The notes under the pieces are model-generated. The model ran no database searches, had not been told where the DNA came from, and worked only from the letters and a program-made list of their open reading frames with translations. Shown piece by piece: positions 32,934-45,756 of a stretch of 64,000 bases of DNA. A program made the translations under genes and the position numbers. Source of the DNA: Acanthosoma haemorrhoidale (lineage: Eukaryota; Arthropoda; Insecta; Hemiptera; Acanthosomatidae); assembly GCA_930367205.1 (NCBI GenBank), contig OV884015.1:83380841-83444840 (forward strand). The letters are read 5' to 3'. How positions within the stretch are numbered: the stretch's first letter is position 1; each line of letters opens with the position of its first letter.

Positions 32934-35624
32934 GTGGATCCTTCCGACTCCTTATCCATTCTCCTTTGGAATGCGAATGGTGTTCGCACCCACACTAACG
33001 AACTGACAGCACTACTCCACGACAAAAACATCGACGTAGCTCTCATTACTGAAACAAGACTAACGAGTAAACGACCATTTACTGTTCGACAGTACAAGAC
33101 TTATCGAACTGATCACCCAGATGGAACAGCTCATGCAGGTACCGCTGTCATTGTCCATAACTCCATATCCCACCACATAGTTCCTCTGGTGGCACATGAT
33201 TTCCTTCAATCCACTGCAGTGTCAATCACCACCTTCACTTTTCCCCTTACACTAGCATCAGTGTACTGCCCTCCCAATAAATCCATTTCCGACTCCCAAT
33301 TCATCTCCTTTCTAGACTCCATAGGACATCGTTTCCTTGTGGGTGGGGACTTTAATGCGAAGCACCAACACTGGGGGTCAAGATCCACTAATACACGGGG
33401 ACGTGCTTTGCTGTCTGCACTCACACGGAAACATTGTTCCACTATCACTCCTGACACAGCCACCTATTGGCCATCTGATCTCAACCGAAATCCTGATCTC
33501 CTTGACTTCTTTTTTTACAATAATTTAGGAACACTTAACTATTCACTCACGCGCCTCGATGACCTCTCCTCTGATCATAGTCCTTTATTATTAACCATTT
33601 CCCTAAGACCAATTCACAAACTGCCTCCTCCTTCATTTATTAGGGGCCCAGTTGACTGGGACTACTTCCGCCAGCTTCTTACGGAGTCCGTAAACCTCAA
33701 ATTGTCCCTGAAAACATCCCAAGACCTAGACGATGCAGTGCATTCTTTCACTACTCTGGTCCAGAGGTCGGCTTGGGAGGCATCGTCACCCCATCGTCAC
33801 CCAAAAATCCATAATCATAATCGTTTACCTCAGCATCTCAAAGACCTAATCCAATCCAAACGCCGCTCCAGAACAGTGTGGCAAAGATCCCGACATCCTG
33901 CTGATCGCCGCTCGTACAATCAGTACTGCCGATTGGTAAAGCGGCGATTGGCATCCTTCCGTTCCGATTCTTTCAATTCCTACCTCTCCTCTCTGTCTAC
34001 CAGGGATAACTCGTTGTGGAATGTAACCAAAAAAATCCTAAAGTATCAACCTGTTTCACATCCACTCCGTCGTGATGATGGGTCCTGGGCGGCTTCGGAT
34101 GGGGATAGGTCGGAGGAATTTGCTCTGCATCTTACCCATACTTTCACACCTCACCTTTCTCATCAAAGCCATACTCACAGCACAACTGTGGAAGATTTCC
34201 TCACTTCACCTATTCCTCTCTCTCTTCCACCAAAAGCCGTTAATCCCTCTGAGGTCAAATACCTTCTGAAAAACTTACCTTACCGAAAATCCCCTGGATA
34301 TGATCTCCTTACTCCTCAAATTCTCAAACAGCTTCCTCCTAAAGCCATAATCTTTTTAACCTATATATACAATTGCATTATCCGAACGACGCACTTTCCT
34401 CTCCTCTGGAAACATTCCATTATTGTCCTATTCGCCAAACCCGGTAAACCACCCAATGAAGCCTCATCTTACCGTCCAATTAGCCTACTCCCTATCCTCT
34501 CAAAAATATTTGAGAAACTCCTACTAAAACGTCTACTTCCAATTGTTGAATCCAAAAACCTTTTTCCCACACACCAGTTTGGTTTCCGCCAACGACATTC
34601 CACTGCTCAACAAGGCCTTCGCGTTGTTGATCACATCTCCTCAGCCCTTGAAACCAAACAGTATTGCACTGCTGCCTTTCTCGATATAGCTCAAGCTTTT
34701 GACAGGGTTTGGCACGCAGGTTTGCTCTACAAGCTCAAAAGATATTTACCACAGACCCTTTTCCTAATCCTACAGTCCTACCTTTCAAACCGCTTCTTCC
34801 AAGTCCGCTGTGGTTTAGAATACTCTAACTACTATCCCATAAGTGCAGGAGTTCCACAGGGCAGTGTCCTGGGCCCCATCCTCTATAACCTATACACCGC
34901 TGATGTCCCCTCTACTCCCAATACCTTCTTGGCCACATTTGCAGATGACACTGCAGTCTTGTCATCCCACCCAGACCCCGACATAGCATCCCATAACCTT
35001 CAAAAACACCTTGACGAGATCGAGTATTGGTGCAATCAATGGCGGATCAAAGTTAATGAAGCAAAATGCTCCCACATTACCTTCACCCTTTGTCGCAAGT
35101 CTTGTCCACTAGTTTATTTTAATTCTATTCCTCTTCCTGTATCCGAGACAGTACGGTACTTAGGCTTCCATCTTGACAAACGACTGACCTGGAACCCACA
35201 TACGAGACTAAAAAGACAAGAACTAAACAGACGCTTTGGACAACTGTACAGACTACTTCAAAGGACATCCCATCTCTCAATAGAAAATAAACTACTAATC
35301 TACAAAGTTATACTTAAACCAATCTGGACATACGGAATAGAGCTATGGGGGACAGCAAAAAAGTCGAACATCAAGCGTATCCAATCCTTTCAATCAAAAG
35401 TCCTGAGAACAATAGTAAATGCCCCTTATTATGTCAGCAACAAAACCCTTCATAACGACCTTAACATACCCTACATTCTAGAACTCATCCCTTCCAAGTT
35501 TATGAAATTCCACAGTAGCCTTTCCAACCACCCTAATCCTGTAGCACAGTCATTGCACTGCGCCACTCATCCCTATAATCCTCCTCGGAGACTGAAACGG
35601 CAGTGGCCTCGTGACCTGCTATAA
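32934..35624 (+). CDS. LINE ORF2 (AP-endonuclease and reverse transcriptase), about 896 codons
   Basis: Encodes the target-primed reverse transcription enzyme. Residues about 1-220 are the AP-like endonuclease: LLWNANGV, LITETRL, GGDFNAKHQHWGS and SSDHSPLL. Residues about 430-730 are the RT: YRPISLLPILSKIFEKLL, FGFRQRHSTAQQG, AFLDIAQAFDRVWH, AGVPQGSVLGPILYNLY and catalytic FADD at about 669-672. Thumb and tail follow (RYLGFHLDKRLTW, PIWTYGIELWG). Length is normal for Jockey. There is no ATG at the start: the frame opens with GTG right after the ORF1 TAA, and the first in-frame ATG is codon 857. Expression must use readthrough, reinitiation or a non-AUG start, or else this copy carries a one-base insertion at the junction. 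Confidence 0.92.
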   Translation: MDPSDSLSILLWNANGVRTHTNELTALLHDKNIDVALITETRLTSKRPFTVRQYKTYRTDHPDGTAHAGTAVIVHNSISHHIVPLVAHDFLQSTAVSITTFTFPLTLASVYCPPNKSISDSQFISFLDSIGHRFLVGGDFNAKHQHWGSRSTNTRGRALLSALTRKHCSTITPDTATYWPSDLNRNPDLLDFFFYNNLGTLNYSLTRLDDLSSDHSPLLLTISLRPIHKLPPPSFIRGPVDWDYFRQLLTESVNLKLSLKTSQDLDDAVHSFTTLVQRSAWEASSPHRHPKIHNHNRLPQHLKDLIQSKRRSRTVWQRSRHPADRRSYNQYCRLVKRRLASFRSDSFNSYLSSLSTRDNSLWNVTKKILKYQPVSHPLRRDDGSWAASDGDRSEEFALHLTHTFTPHLSHQSHTHSTTVEDFLTSPIPLSLPPKAVNPSEVKYLLKNLPYRKSPGYDLLTPQILKQLPPKAIIFLTYIYNCIIRTTHFPLLWKHSIIVLFAKPGKPPNEASSYRPISLLPILSKIFEKLLLKRLLPIVESKNLFPTHQFGFRQRHSTAQQGLRVVDHISSALETKQYCTAAFLDIAQAFDRVWHAGLLYKLKRYLPQTLFLILQSYLSNRFFQVRCGLEYSNYYPISAGVPQGSVLGPILYNLYTADVPSTPNTFLATFADDTAVLSSHPDPDIASHNLQKHLDEIEYWCNQWRIKVNEAKCSHITFTLCRKSCPLVYFNSIPLPVSETVRYLGFHLDKRLTWNPHTRLKRQELNRRFGQLYRLLQRTSHLSIENKLLIYKVILKPIWTYGIELWGTAKKSNIKRIQSFQSKVLRTIVNAPYYVSNKTLHNDLNIPYILELIPSKFMKFHSSLSNHPNPVAQSLHCATHPYNPPRRLKRQWPRDLL

Positions 35625-35924
35625 ACGCGTGACAGTGGGAGTCCTGGCAATGGCCAGTTTCTCCAATCATGTCCTGAGCGTCTGTGGCTCTCGCGCTCTT
35701 GGTCAGCCTCCACTGGCTAGTATCCGGTGACGCGGCTGACGGAGGAGCGTGGGGGACTTCCCAAGACTCCGCTTTCTCTTCGCGGTGGATTTGGGGGGTC
35801 TCTGGGCTGTCTGTAAATATTGTATGAATGAGCGAGTGAATGATGAACTGTAAATATTGTATGAATGAGAGCATTTATCTTAATTACTTATTGCCTTATA
35901 AAAGGCAGATTGTAATTTTAGCAC

Positions 35925-35930
35925 AATAAA
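35925..35930 (+). terminator. Poly(A) signal of the Jockey element
   Basis: AATAAA about 15-20 bases before the A tail and right target duplication. Confidence 0.8.
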
Positions 35931-35958
35931 GGATTATATATATAAAAAAAAATCTTGT

Positions 35959-38900
35959 CTTTAAAGATAGAGAAGTATGTATAATACCGATTGCTTAAAG
36001 TTTGAAAAAGAAAACTATTGAAGAATACACATGTAAATGTGGTTGACTTGAATAATGGAGTGCTATTACCTCAAATCTTGATCACCGTTTCTATACAATC
36101 GGAGAAACTACAAAAAGAAAATTATATAAAAAAATAATTTATTTGCTCCGGCACTCCCAAAAAAGATGAAATTGATTCAATTTAACTTGTATGTACCTAA
36201 CTAACTATTTATATTTTAAAAAATATTTTCTTATTAATGAACAGAGCTTGTCATTGACATTCGTATTTATAATTGACGAATTAAACAAGTCCATGCAAGT
36301 ACAATTGGTACAAGTCTACGCCGTGCTTGCAAAGCTCTGGCACAAGTCTGGACAAGCATTGCCGCTGCGCGTATGGGCGCAACATATACTGGTGTACTAT
36401 ACTAACGAATTTTTAAATATACTCAAACTGTTTAATATGTTACAAAATGATGCTTAAATTTCAACGGTAAAAGTATAAAAATAATTTTATACATTGTATT
36501 TTTATTATGTTAGTACATAGTTACTATCTGTATTAACATAATACTTTCTTATAATAGACATATAAATTACCTATGAAGTAAATATTTTGAAAACATAAAT
36601 GTTTATGAAACGTGATAAAGATAAGGAGCTAGATTCGGGGAACTTAATGTCTTTATGTTTCAATCATGGACAAATAAAAGATCGAAGATGGTCGTCCCAC
36701 CATCACTATCCGTCGATGAGTCATAACAAGAACTTGATTGCTTTGAATTTGAATTTTAGCCAATTGCTGGAATATTATCTTGAGTTAAATCAATAATCCA
36801 CATTACACAGATAGTATGTACTATGTTGATTATTCCATTCACGGAAAGCCAAAATGTTGGTGATGCTTTCATGACTCTCGTGGATCCCATTTATATCTCA
36901 TGCAGCCCCAACTTTTGATTTCACTGGCATGGACCCCATGCAATTCGAAGTTGACACCTGGTAGTCGATATAGAACTCTTTGAGAATCTTTGAGCGCTAG
37001 AGTTTGCCGAGCCCAACATGTTGGTGTGTGTATGGAGCGTTTGATATAGATATTGATGCTATTATGTTCATTGATGGGAAAACATTTTAGTAATATTAAA
37101 AAAAATGGCGAGGTTACAGATCCTTTTTGTAATAACCAGGGTATTTTAAAAAGTTATTCGGCTATCTTTTTTAAGTAAGGTGCACATTTGCTCACACAAG
37201 GAACACTAGGCAGTTTAATAGGGATCTGATCTTCAGACATTAGCTGAACCTTGAAAGCAGTCGGTTGCAAAATATCTAGCAGGTTTGCTACATCTGGCAA
37301 GTGGTTCTCAGATATGAAGAAAGAGTTGGTTCTGTGTGGTGATAGTACTGGCAGAGGAATGCGATGTCCTTGACATCGTTTAGCTTTTAGCGTATTTGCT
37401 CAGTGTGAATGATTCGGATAAGCAGAGAAAATATTTTATTTTCTTATAAATTTAGTCATGTAAGCGTATTTTGTGGCAGAATGTACCCACACCAGTGACT
37501 AAGTGTTATTTTTGCCATTTTTTTTATATATAAAAATGGATCATGGAAATGGATGGAATTTATTAATAACAAATTATACAGGACATTGGCAATTTTGAGG
37601 ATCATATCATCCCTAGAACTGGGGTTCCATTCACGAGTGGTTCTTCTGTTTCACATCGTTTTCTTTTTTTCAAATTTCTGCCCTTCTCTCTGTCTCTATT
37701 GTCAGTAGCTACCTTCAATTTGTCTTCGTCACTTCAGGTTCCTCGGGGTCTCTTATAGTTCACCTCCTTCCTTTAATAGTGTTGATCGTTTTTAGTTTAA
37801 ATTACTTTTTTTTTATTATTATTCTTGGTGGTATTTAAATTATTCTTTTATCTATAATACCCTTTTCTAATAAATTTTACTGAATTCTGCATATCTTCTC
37901 ATCTATCAAGAAAAAAACCTCCGATGTCTGGTGGACAGCCTAACTATCCACTTACGGTTTATTTATTAGTTTCTTAAGCGTTAAACATTTAAGTAAAAAA
38001 ATTATTGGCTTTCAACTATTACTCAACAATGCTGATGTGTTATGACGAATTAATTAATTATTAAAGGTTCTTATCAAATAAATGCACTCTAGCTGCACTT
38101 TTAATGTACTCAATGTACAAAATTATTTTTATTGAGTTTCGTATCTATTTTTAGCACCTCATACATGCTGATTTATTTTTGGTTAAAAAAAAAATAATGG
38201 AAAGCATTGGAATAAAAATAAAAGCTAGAAACGGTGGTCCCGATTCGCTATTTTTTAAGTCCCAGCTCAAAAGCTATTCAAGATTGAAAGTGATGATATT
38301 TATTTTTAATATTCAAGGAATGTCTAAGGATTCTTATCATTCATCGACCTCATAGAGTTGCGTCATATAACGGCCTCTTCGCCACCGAACGCTTTCTGCG
38401 GTTTCACATTCGTCCTAAAGTTCATATTAGGTACTGAAAATAATTTATTTTCAACGATTATTGAAATAAGAACAATGTTATCACCCATATTTGCAGCGCT
38501 ATATTTTTCAAGCCATCATCCGATTACAATCACGATCTTAAGAATACTTATTGAAAGCTAGAATCCGTGAGTAGTGAAGTGTTCTCCACTTTAGCTTAGC
38601 TTAGCTGGAATGGCCCAGAATCAGGACATTTTCATTTTACAAATAAAGTAACTTATAGTTTTAATTGAATTTTATTTAAATTATCTTAAATTCATTCAGT
38701 TTTTGTTAACTTTACAAATCCGTTTTTTTTTTATAAATAATGAACATATTACTTTATATAGTACAGTATACTTTTAAATGATTTCACCTGAGTGAACGAG
38801 AGCAGTGAATGTGGTTCCGTTATGGTTTTGTACCTGTGGTTACCTACTTCTTGATCTAGATATTTAGGAACTTACTGAGGGAAAAGGAGCTATCTATGTT

Positions 38901-41900
38901 CGCCATACTTCTAAGGCAATGCAATATTGGTTTTTTAAAAACATGTTCACTATTTACAATTTTGTCCAGTAGCACAAATGATGATTGGTCATTGAGTTAT
39001 GTTTTTATACATGTTTACATCACATATGTCTTTAAATGGTAATGTGATTTTCAAATGATCATAATTGCCTATTTTCCTTATAAATGAGTTTTTGAGTTAT
39101 AGAAGTTTGAAAAGAGGAATTCTCTGTCTAGGTTTATACATACTGCTGGATTGTGGATCGTTGCAGGTCTGTTTAAATCTTGTTGATATATAATTTGATA
39201 TAGTTGATAATATAATTGAGTATGGAGGATAGATGTTAATTATTGTCATAATATTGTTCTGAACAACTACTAATTTCTTTAAACTTTAAGTACATGTGTA
39301 ACTCCTAACTAGGGTGGCATATGTTTACGCGTGATGGATTACTGTTTAATATAATACTAGTTTGTCTTTGGGTAATAATTTTGATTTTATGTGTAAGTAT
39401 TTTCGAATATGTCGTATTTATTCTTTATATGTTTCGTGAATTTAAGTTAACGGTTTAAAGTTACTCCTAGGTAGTGACAGACTTGGGTCAAGGAACCTCT
39501 GGAAGTTATGTTTCGCAGAGTTTAAACAAAAATCTCATATTTAGAAAACAAATGTATGAATTCTCAAGTAAAACTGCAAGCAAATATTTGTGTATAACTA
39601 GATTTAAAAATGTATTTATTTCTAGGATGCTAAGGGTGCTCAATGCAGTAACTTGCTATGTGAAATTGTATATACTTTCTGCCTAAATAACTTCAAATAA
39701 CACGGTTTTTATCCTAGATTGTTTTCATATAAAATAAATACAGATCTGAAAATAACTTTAAATCATAAACTCTATTAATATACTTATAAATATGAACGTC
39801 TCTATGATAGTCTTTTCAATTTTAGTGGGTAGTGTGTTACTTTAAATAATATACATATATATATTGTGTTTCGTAACACAAGGTTACGGTTAAGAATGAC
39901 ATACAAACTTATCTTACTTTATCGTAGTTACTGAACGGTGAACATCGCGTATTAACCCGTGACTTCGCTAGATATTGTTCTCATTGTTTGTTCTGGACGT
40001 AAGAAATTATCAGTACACGAGAGGACGATCAAAGCTATGGATGGCGCTACTTGCACGTCTGGTGAGGGCGATGTTTGATTGTCTATACATTTTTCGGCGT
40101 GAATCCTCAATATAAGTGATCAATGTCACCTTCAACTTACGTAACGTACTTTTTACTTTGGTAAGGAAAAAATTACTCTTGTCGTAAAAGGAGTGATGTA
40201 GAATTTCAACCTCAGCAACCATCAGGTATCAGCACAATACAATAACGTTCTGTGGCTTTCGTCACGCACTGGATGTGGCGCTGTTGGAACAATGGAGAAA
40301 TCACTTTGTTTGGGTTAACAAAACATCAGCACACCTCTGTGACAGACCAGTGAGGTACAGAGAAAATGGTACAATAATGTACGAATGTTTTGCAGATTGT
40401 GGCACCCGAAGAGATGGGGAATTGCCTTCAGGGAAAGAAACTATAAAAGAAAAATAATTGAACTGCTACAAGCATTAAAACGTTTAACTATGTATTTAAA
40501 TGTTCAACTTATTCTCAACTTATACAGGCTTAATAATAATTTCATTAGTATGTACATTATATTCCCACATTTTCTTATGTCAGGCGCCCCGAAACGTCGT
40601 TCTCATTTCACAATTCATCATCGACTTTAATTATAATTTCTTGAGAAAATTTCAATTTTTCATATATTGGTCCACATAACAAGTATTTTTAGGTATTTGT
40701 TTATTTCTGGGTTCCCTTTGGTGATCACTAGCTAGCTGATTTTCTGACCACATCAACTCACAAAGCTTTGATATGAGACCTTCCAAGTAGCTATTGGTCT
40801 GCCCTGCTGGTTCCAGTGCTGCTTCCCTCAACTTTCTGGGCCAGGTAAGGTATTATCCATCCACAGACAACTTTTTCATCTCGATTTCAACATTCCCATC
40901 CTTCTGATATATTCACCACCATTAAGTTGTGATATTACTCTCGGTAACCACGGTTTATCAGAATAAACCTCAAGCTTCTAATAGATTCTTTTCTATCATG
41001 GTCTACGAATTTGAGAAAGGTGACAAGGAGGATCTGAAAGGCCGAGAGTGGCATTGATCCTACTATTATTAATATATTTATCAGCCAAAGAAAACGATAT
41101 AATTCCATCAAGAATTATTGTAACACCACAATCATTAAAAATTACACTTTCAACCATCATCCATTGCTACAATTCTCCTCCGAAATTGAAGCAGATGTGC
41201 TCCAATATCATTCGTAAACATTGGAAATAAATCGATTTAAATAAACTGACGAATGAAAGAGGATTAAGTAAACCACACAATTAAAGTTTGCCATTTAATA
41301 TTCACTCAGCCTAAGGCGAATAAAGTCAAGTGAATCGTAACAACTATTAGCCAATCAAAAAAGATGGTGGCAGCTCCAATATTATTTTTCTTTGGCTGAT
41401 ATTTTTTAAAACTGCGGGATTGCATCCATAACTATTTATTGCGATGTAATACGTGTAAGCAAGACATACCGTAATATTCCTTCGTAAAACAAAATATTAC
41501 TTGTTATTTGATTGTGGGAGAGTCAGGCATTGGGCCTGGTCTTTGACTCTTCCATGTTCTTGTTCCCATGTTCCACTTCTAGCGACCACCAACTTCTATC
41601 ACTGACTGGGATTGCTTTAGACCTCAGGAATCTAAGAGCCAACTTGTCGATCAAAACTCATGAAAGATACCTTAGAATAAACAAACACAAGAAAAACAAA
41701 TCTAAACATGTGTCTTAAGCCCAGTTAATGGGAAAAGTTTATATAGATGAACGATTAATTATGTAGTACCACTATAATTTACTTACAGCCGAACCTCTAT
41801 CTAACTAGATCTAAGGAAAAAAAATGTTTTATAGGAAAATTGCGATGCTACAGCTTTTCAGAAATGTGTTCTGCCATTGAGAACTTTGCTCGTCCGATCT

Positions 41901-44900
41901 TACTGTTTTTAGATCCCGTTTCACACTTTTGTTACTGCTGAGGTGGTTTGGAAGAAGAATTTCCCCAAAATTTCAGCTTATTCAGTCCACTTTATCCTCA
42001 ATAACCTGACAAGTCACAGGCATGTTAAAGGATTATATCATTTTCGCCAATTTTAATACTGACTAATTAATTAAAAATATTGTCAAATTTTAAATTTAAA
42101 AAAAATTTTTTTAACATTCAAATTTGAAAATTTTTGACACCGTACTTGTAATTTCCTACTTTTTTCGTTTTCTTCGCATTCTAGCCAAAAAACGAAAAAC
42201 AAACTCTTATTCTATTTAATTTCTTTAAAAAAGTTGATAATATAATAAAGCTATTCTTATTGTAAAACTATAAGTTAGAATGAGATCATTTTAAGTCAAT
42301 CATGATGTTTCAAACAATTAAGTGGCTCGTTATAGCTGGAAAACGATACTAATGACGTTTTGTAATTATACTCTGTAGAAGTTCCAACACATGATACATT
42401 AATTAATTAATCAGGACGTAGAGATCTTTAATTTGGTACCCTAGCCAATATGACCGGAAAGCAGTTATTTTGGCAAGACTAAGTAACAATTGCACACTTA
42501 ATCGTATGCCAAGGAGTTTGAAAATGATTGAAAAAAACATGCCATACGGCATGTACATACATCATACGAAACACCATCTAAAATTAGAAATAATTTGTTA
42601 CTCCACATACATTTTTTTTGTGTAGTAAGATTGTTTGCATTATCGCATCCAATGTTCAAGTGTGGTTAATTATAGTTTTGAAAATAACGTTACTGTTTAT
42701 ACTTTGCCAAAGATTTACAAGTTATATAAGTAGTAAGCAATGAGTGAAATTGCTTCAAGTGCAGACCATGTACCTTGGAAATACTGTTTGTTTTTTAGTA
42801 GTATGTATAGTAGAAGATTGTGTTTGTTTGTTGCCTTGCGGGAGAAAGCAGTGTATAGGAGCTTAAGCTGTTGACAAATCCTTAATCGCCTACGCTAATC
42901 TTCTATCTAACTCAAGGACTCTCGGAGATGAAGATCCTTGTAAAGACGCCTTTTCCCTAATTCAGCCCAAAAGCAAATCTGTTTAGGTGCTTTTAAGCAT
43001 TTCTGAGAACCTATGAAAACGTAATTAAGATTATTTTATATTAAGTCAGTTAATGACATTGTAGAATGATATTTAAATGATACACATTATGGCATTGATA
43101 GACATTATAACATGATACACTACACATTAGTTCGTAAACATTAAATTATGAAGATTGGCTAAGACATAATTTTTATATTTACGCTTTCCTCTAAACCCTC
43201 TTCTCCATCAGAACTTTCATAATAATGTTTATTAAAGTATTAATATTATTTCTGTTTTACATTGATTATTAAGGCTAAGTGTTTACATCTAAAATTCTGC
43301 ATTTTCTCATTTATTATACACTATGTATTATTGTCAAGCTCAAATGGTTAGGCTCTACTTTCAAATGGGTACGGACAGAAATATATTTAACATTGTCTTT
43401 CATAGAAATAAATGACAAAGCGGAAGTAGTTTGACGCACAGTAATGGAAAATAGAAAAAACAAAAAAGAAAATTAAGTGCAATCGTATTTTGGTAGCACT
43501 GGCAAAAATTATTCAATCAATCTGCCATATTTAAAAAGGCTCTGAATTATGCTGTATAAGCTTTAAATTTTTTTTTTTCAAAAATATATCATCATTAAAT
43601 ATATTTAAATTTTAACAAATTATAAATTATATTTACGAAATTGAACTTTGTGCTTATTGTATTTAGTGCAGCTTAGCTACATTTTATAATATTTTGGCGG
43701 GGATATACAATATTTTCCGGACACAATCTGATGTACATAATATAATATTGTTGATAACTTGAAAGGTGATAGAGCACACCCTGTGGTTGATAAAAGCTTT
43801 TAAGGTGTAATAACTGTAATTATGAATTATGTAAGTTGAATTCAACGCGGTCCATTGAAAATTGTTTAAAAATAAAAGACGGTCCATTGGCTTTTTACAG
43901 CAAAACAACTCGGGAGTTAAGTGGGACTCTGGAGCATTTTGAAATCTGACCAGTTGCCAAATAAAGAGCATTACTTCTTTGTCCAAGAAGGGTAGATGCT
44001 ACTGGGCCCGCTCATTTTAACATCCCCAGGAGGGTAGAAGGCTTGCCGAGACTCAGATAAACAGGGAGGAGACGAGCGCAGAAAGACACAATTTCTGGAC
44101 AGAATGTTGTGAGGTTCCATAGACCTCATGTACACATTGCGTATGAGGCTGAATGGAAGTTCCAACACACCCCCTTTGAGCAACCAGCCTTGTTAGGGGA
44201 GGAATAAAAAAGAAGTATTTGGGTGTTTTGATGTGTGATACTTACAGTTAAACGGTTTTATTAGTAATGTGGCAAATTTTGTCAGTTATTAATGGTTTTC
44301 GATAGGTTGTAAAGTAGACGTGAGATCTGTGGAGTGACCGGCAGAGAAAGTGAGCGTCGGTATCTCGGTCCAATTGGTGCGGTCAGTCCGGACCGGTCAG
44401 GGAATGTGGATCATTGGAACTATCTCTTCCAAGCAACTGAACCTTTCACGCAATTACGTTTAACTTCCGTTACAGTGGATGTAAGTCAATAGTCTGAGTT
44501 TGATCTTCCTCATTGATTGCAATAACACGCTTCTTTATGCGACAAGGCTAGTTGGGATTAACTGCAGAGCCCGTAAATAAAGGTTTTATTTTGGAACAGG
44601 TAAGCGGAAATCTACGATAGATTTGTACTACTTTTAACGAGTTCACAACAGTAAAGACTCACTAACATTTTACTAATAATAACAACTAAAAATAATGGCA
44701 TTTTGACAGTAAAGACTTTATACAGGAGAGGCGAGACGAACAGGTATGGACTGCAGGTAACAGGTTGAGGAATAAGCTTCAGATTAATGTTCTGCAAACT
44801 TAATATATATCTACTTGGTTCTACCTGAAGTACAGACTAAATAGTCTTGTTTTCATTGTTACCTCGGTCTAAGCATTCAACTCCTCTTGTAAGTTAGACC

Positions 44901-45516
44901 ATATACCTGGACAAGATGGTCAAAATCTCTAGGCCCCGCTAGGTCTTAAGTAAATTCTTCGTTTGATGCCAAGCCAATCAGCGGCTGGGCCGATAACTCT
45001 ACGATAGAACATCTAAAATTACCAAAAATGTTTATCGCTTTGTTTTCAATGGTGATTATATGTTCTTTAAAATCAATAATTGGAAGTATGACAAATATTG
45101 AACATGTCAAAAGTTCCATTCTGCTAACATGTCAAGTAAGAGCTTAGAGATTAAAATGTCAATATTATAAACGGTTCAAATTTATAATTTACCAGATTCG
45201 ATAATGAGTTATGTCTTCGATTATTTGAAATGCTTGATTTTGCGTTTTCTTTTGTATCGTCGACCACGAGAAGATTGGCCCATTCATTTTCGGAAAGGGT
45301 TTAAAATCTCCGTTGAAAAATTTATTATATAGATTTCGAAAAGGAGTGAAATCCAAATTTTTAATATTATTTAGTCAACTATATTATTAATTTTGTTGAA
45401 AATTCAATGTAAACATTAGTACATTTATTAAGGTTATTTCTGCAATGTAGCAAAGAATAATGTTCAATAAAATCTCCTGTGTGAACTGAGAATGAGCCGT
45501 GTGAACATGAGAATGA
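35959..45516. other. Long gene-poor stretch
   Basis: About 9.5 kb of mostly AT-rich sequence with no exon, RNA gene or transposon that I can name. GC-richer patches at about 36270-36380, 39990-40470 and 43990-44600 have short open frames with no family match and are probably decayed mobile DNA. It could be part of a long first intron of the P450 gene or intergenic DNA. Confidence 0.45.
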
Positions 45517-45756
45517 AAAAGTATAAGTGGACTTGAAGATGACCCGATTTCCAAAAATATTGCGCGTGAAAAAGAAGTTTTCTGTGCATTCTGCCCACGA
45601 AGGAGAACTAAAATAACGAAGAAAGTGTGCGGGAAATGCAATATACCTATCTGCCCCTCACACACTAATTATACGTGCCAGAAATGTAATAACGATTGTC
45701 TGCTTTCATATTATTACAATTTGAATGTACAACGTTCATTTGCTCAAATTACATGA
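45517..45756 (+). pseudogene. piggyBac-type transposase C-terminal zinc-binding tail
   Basis: The plus strand reads LEDDPISKNIAREKEVFCAF, followed by a cysteine array with spacing C-x2-C-x11-C-x2-C-x4-C-x2-H-x4-C-x2-C (CGKCNIPICPSH, TCQKC). This is the cysteine-rich tail after the DDD catalytic core of piggyBac-family transposases. The upstream frame is closed by stops and the core is absent, so it is a fragment. The tail itself is undamaged. A domesticated exon is possible but nothing supports it. Confidence 0.6.

Larger units (their letters stand above)
31249..35949 (+). mobile_element. Full-length Jockey-clade LINE
   Basis: A 4.7-kb non-LTR retrotransposon with a 365-bp 5' UTR, ORF1 (31614-32933), ORF2 (32934-35624), and a 3' UTR with AATAAA at 35925 and a short A tail. 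Target duplications flank it. Both ORFs are free of stops and frameshifts, which marks a recent insertion, although the ORF1/ORF2 junction is unusual (TAA then GTG). It lies between the possible first exon at 27.2 kb and the P450 coding exons. Two other copies of the family, both on the minus strand and damaged, lie at 53.9 and 56.6-58.9 kb. Confidence 0.9.

Noticed and set aside
31640..33463. Antisense open frames over the Jockey ORFs (for example 31640-32029 minus, 33206-33463 minus)
   Set aside because: Shadows of the plus-strand ORF1 and ORF2, whose domains are unmistakable.
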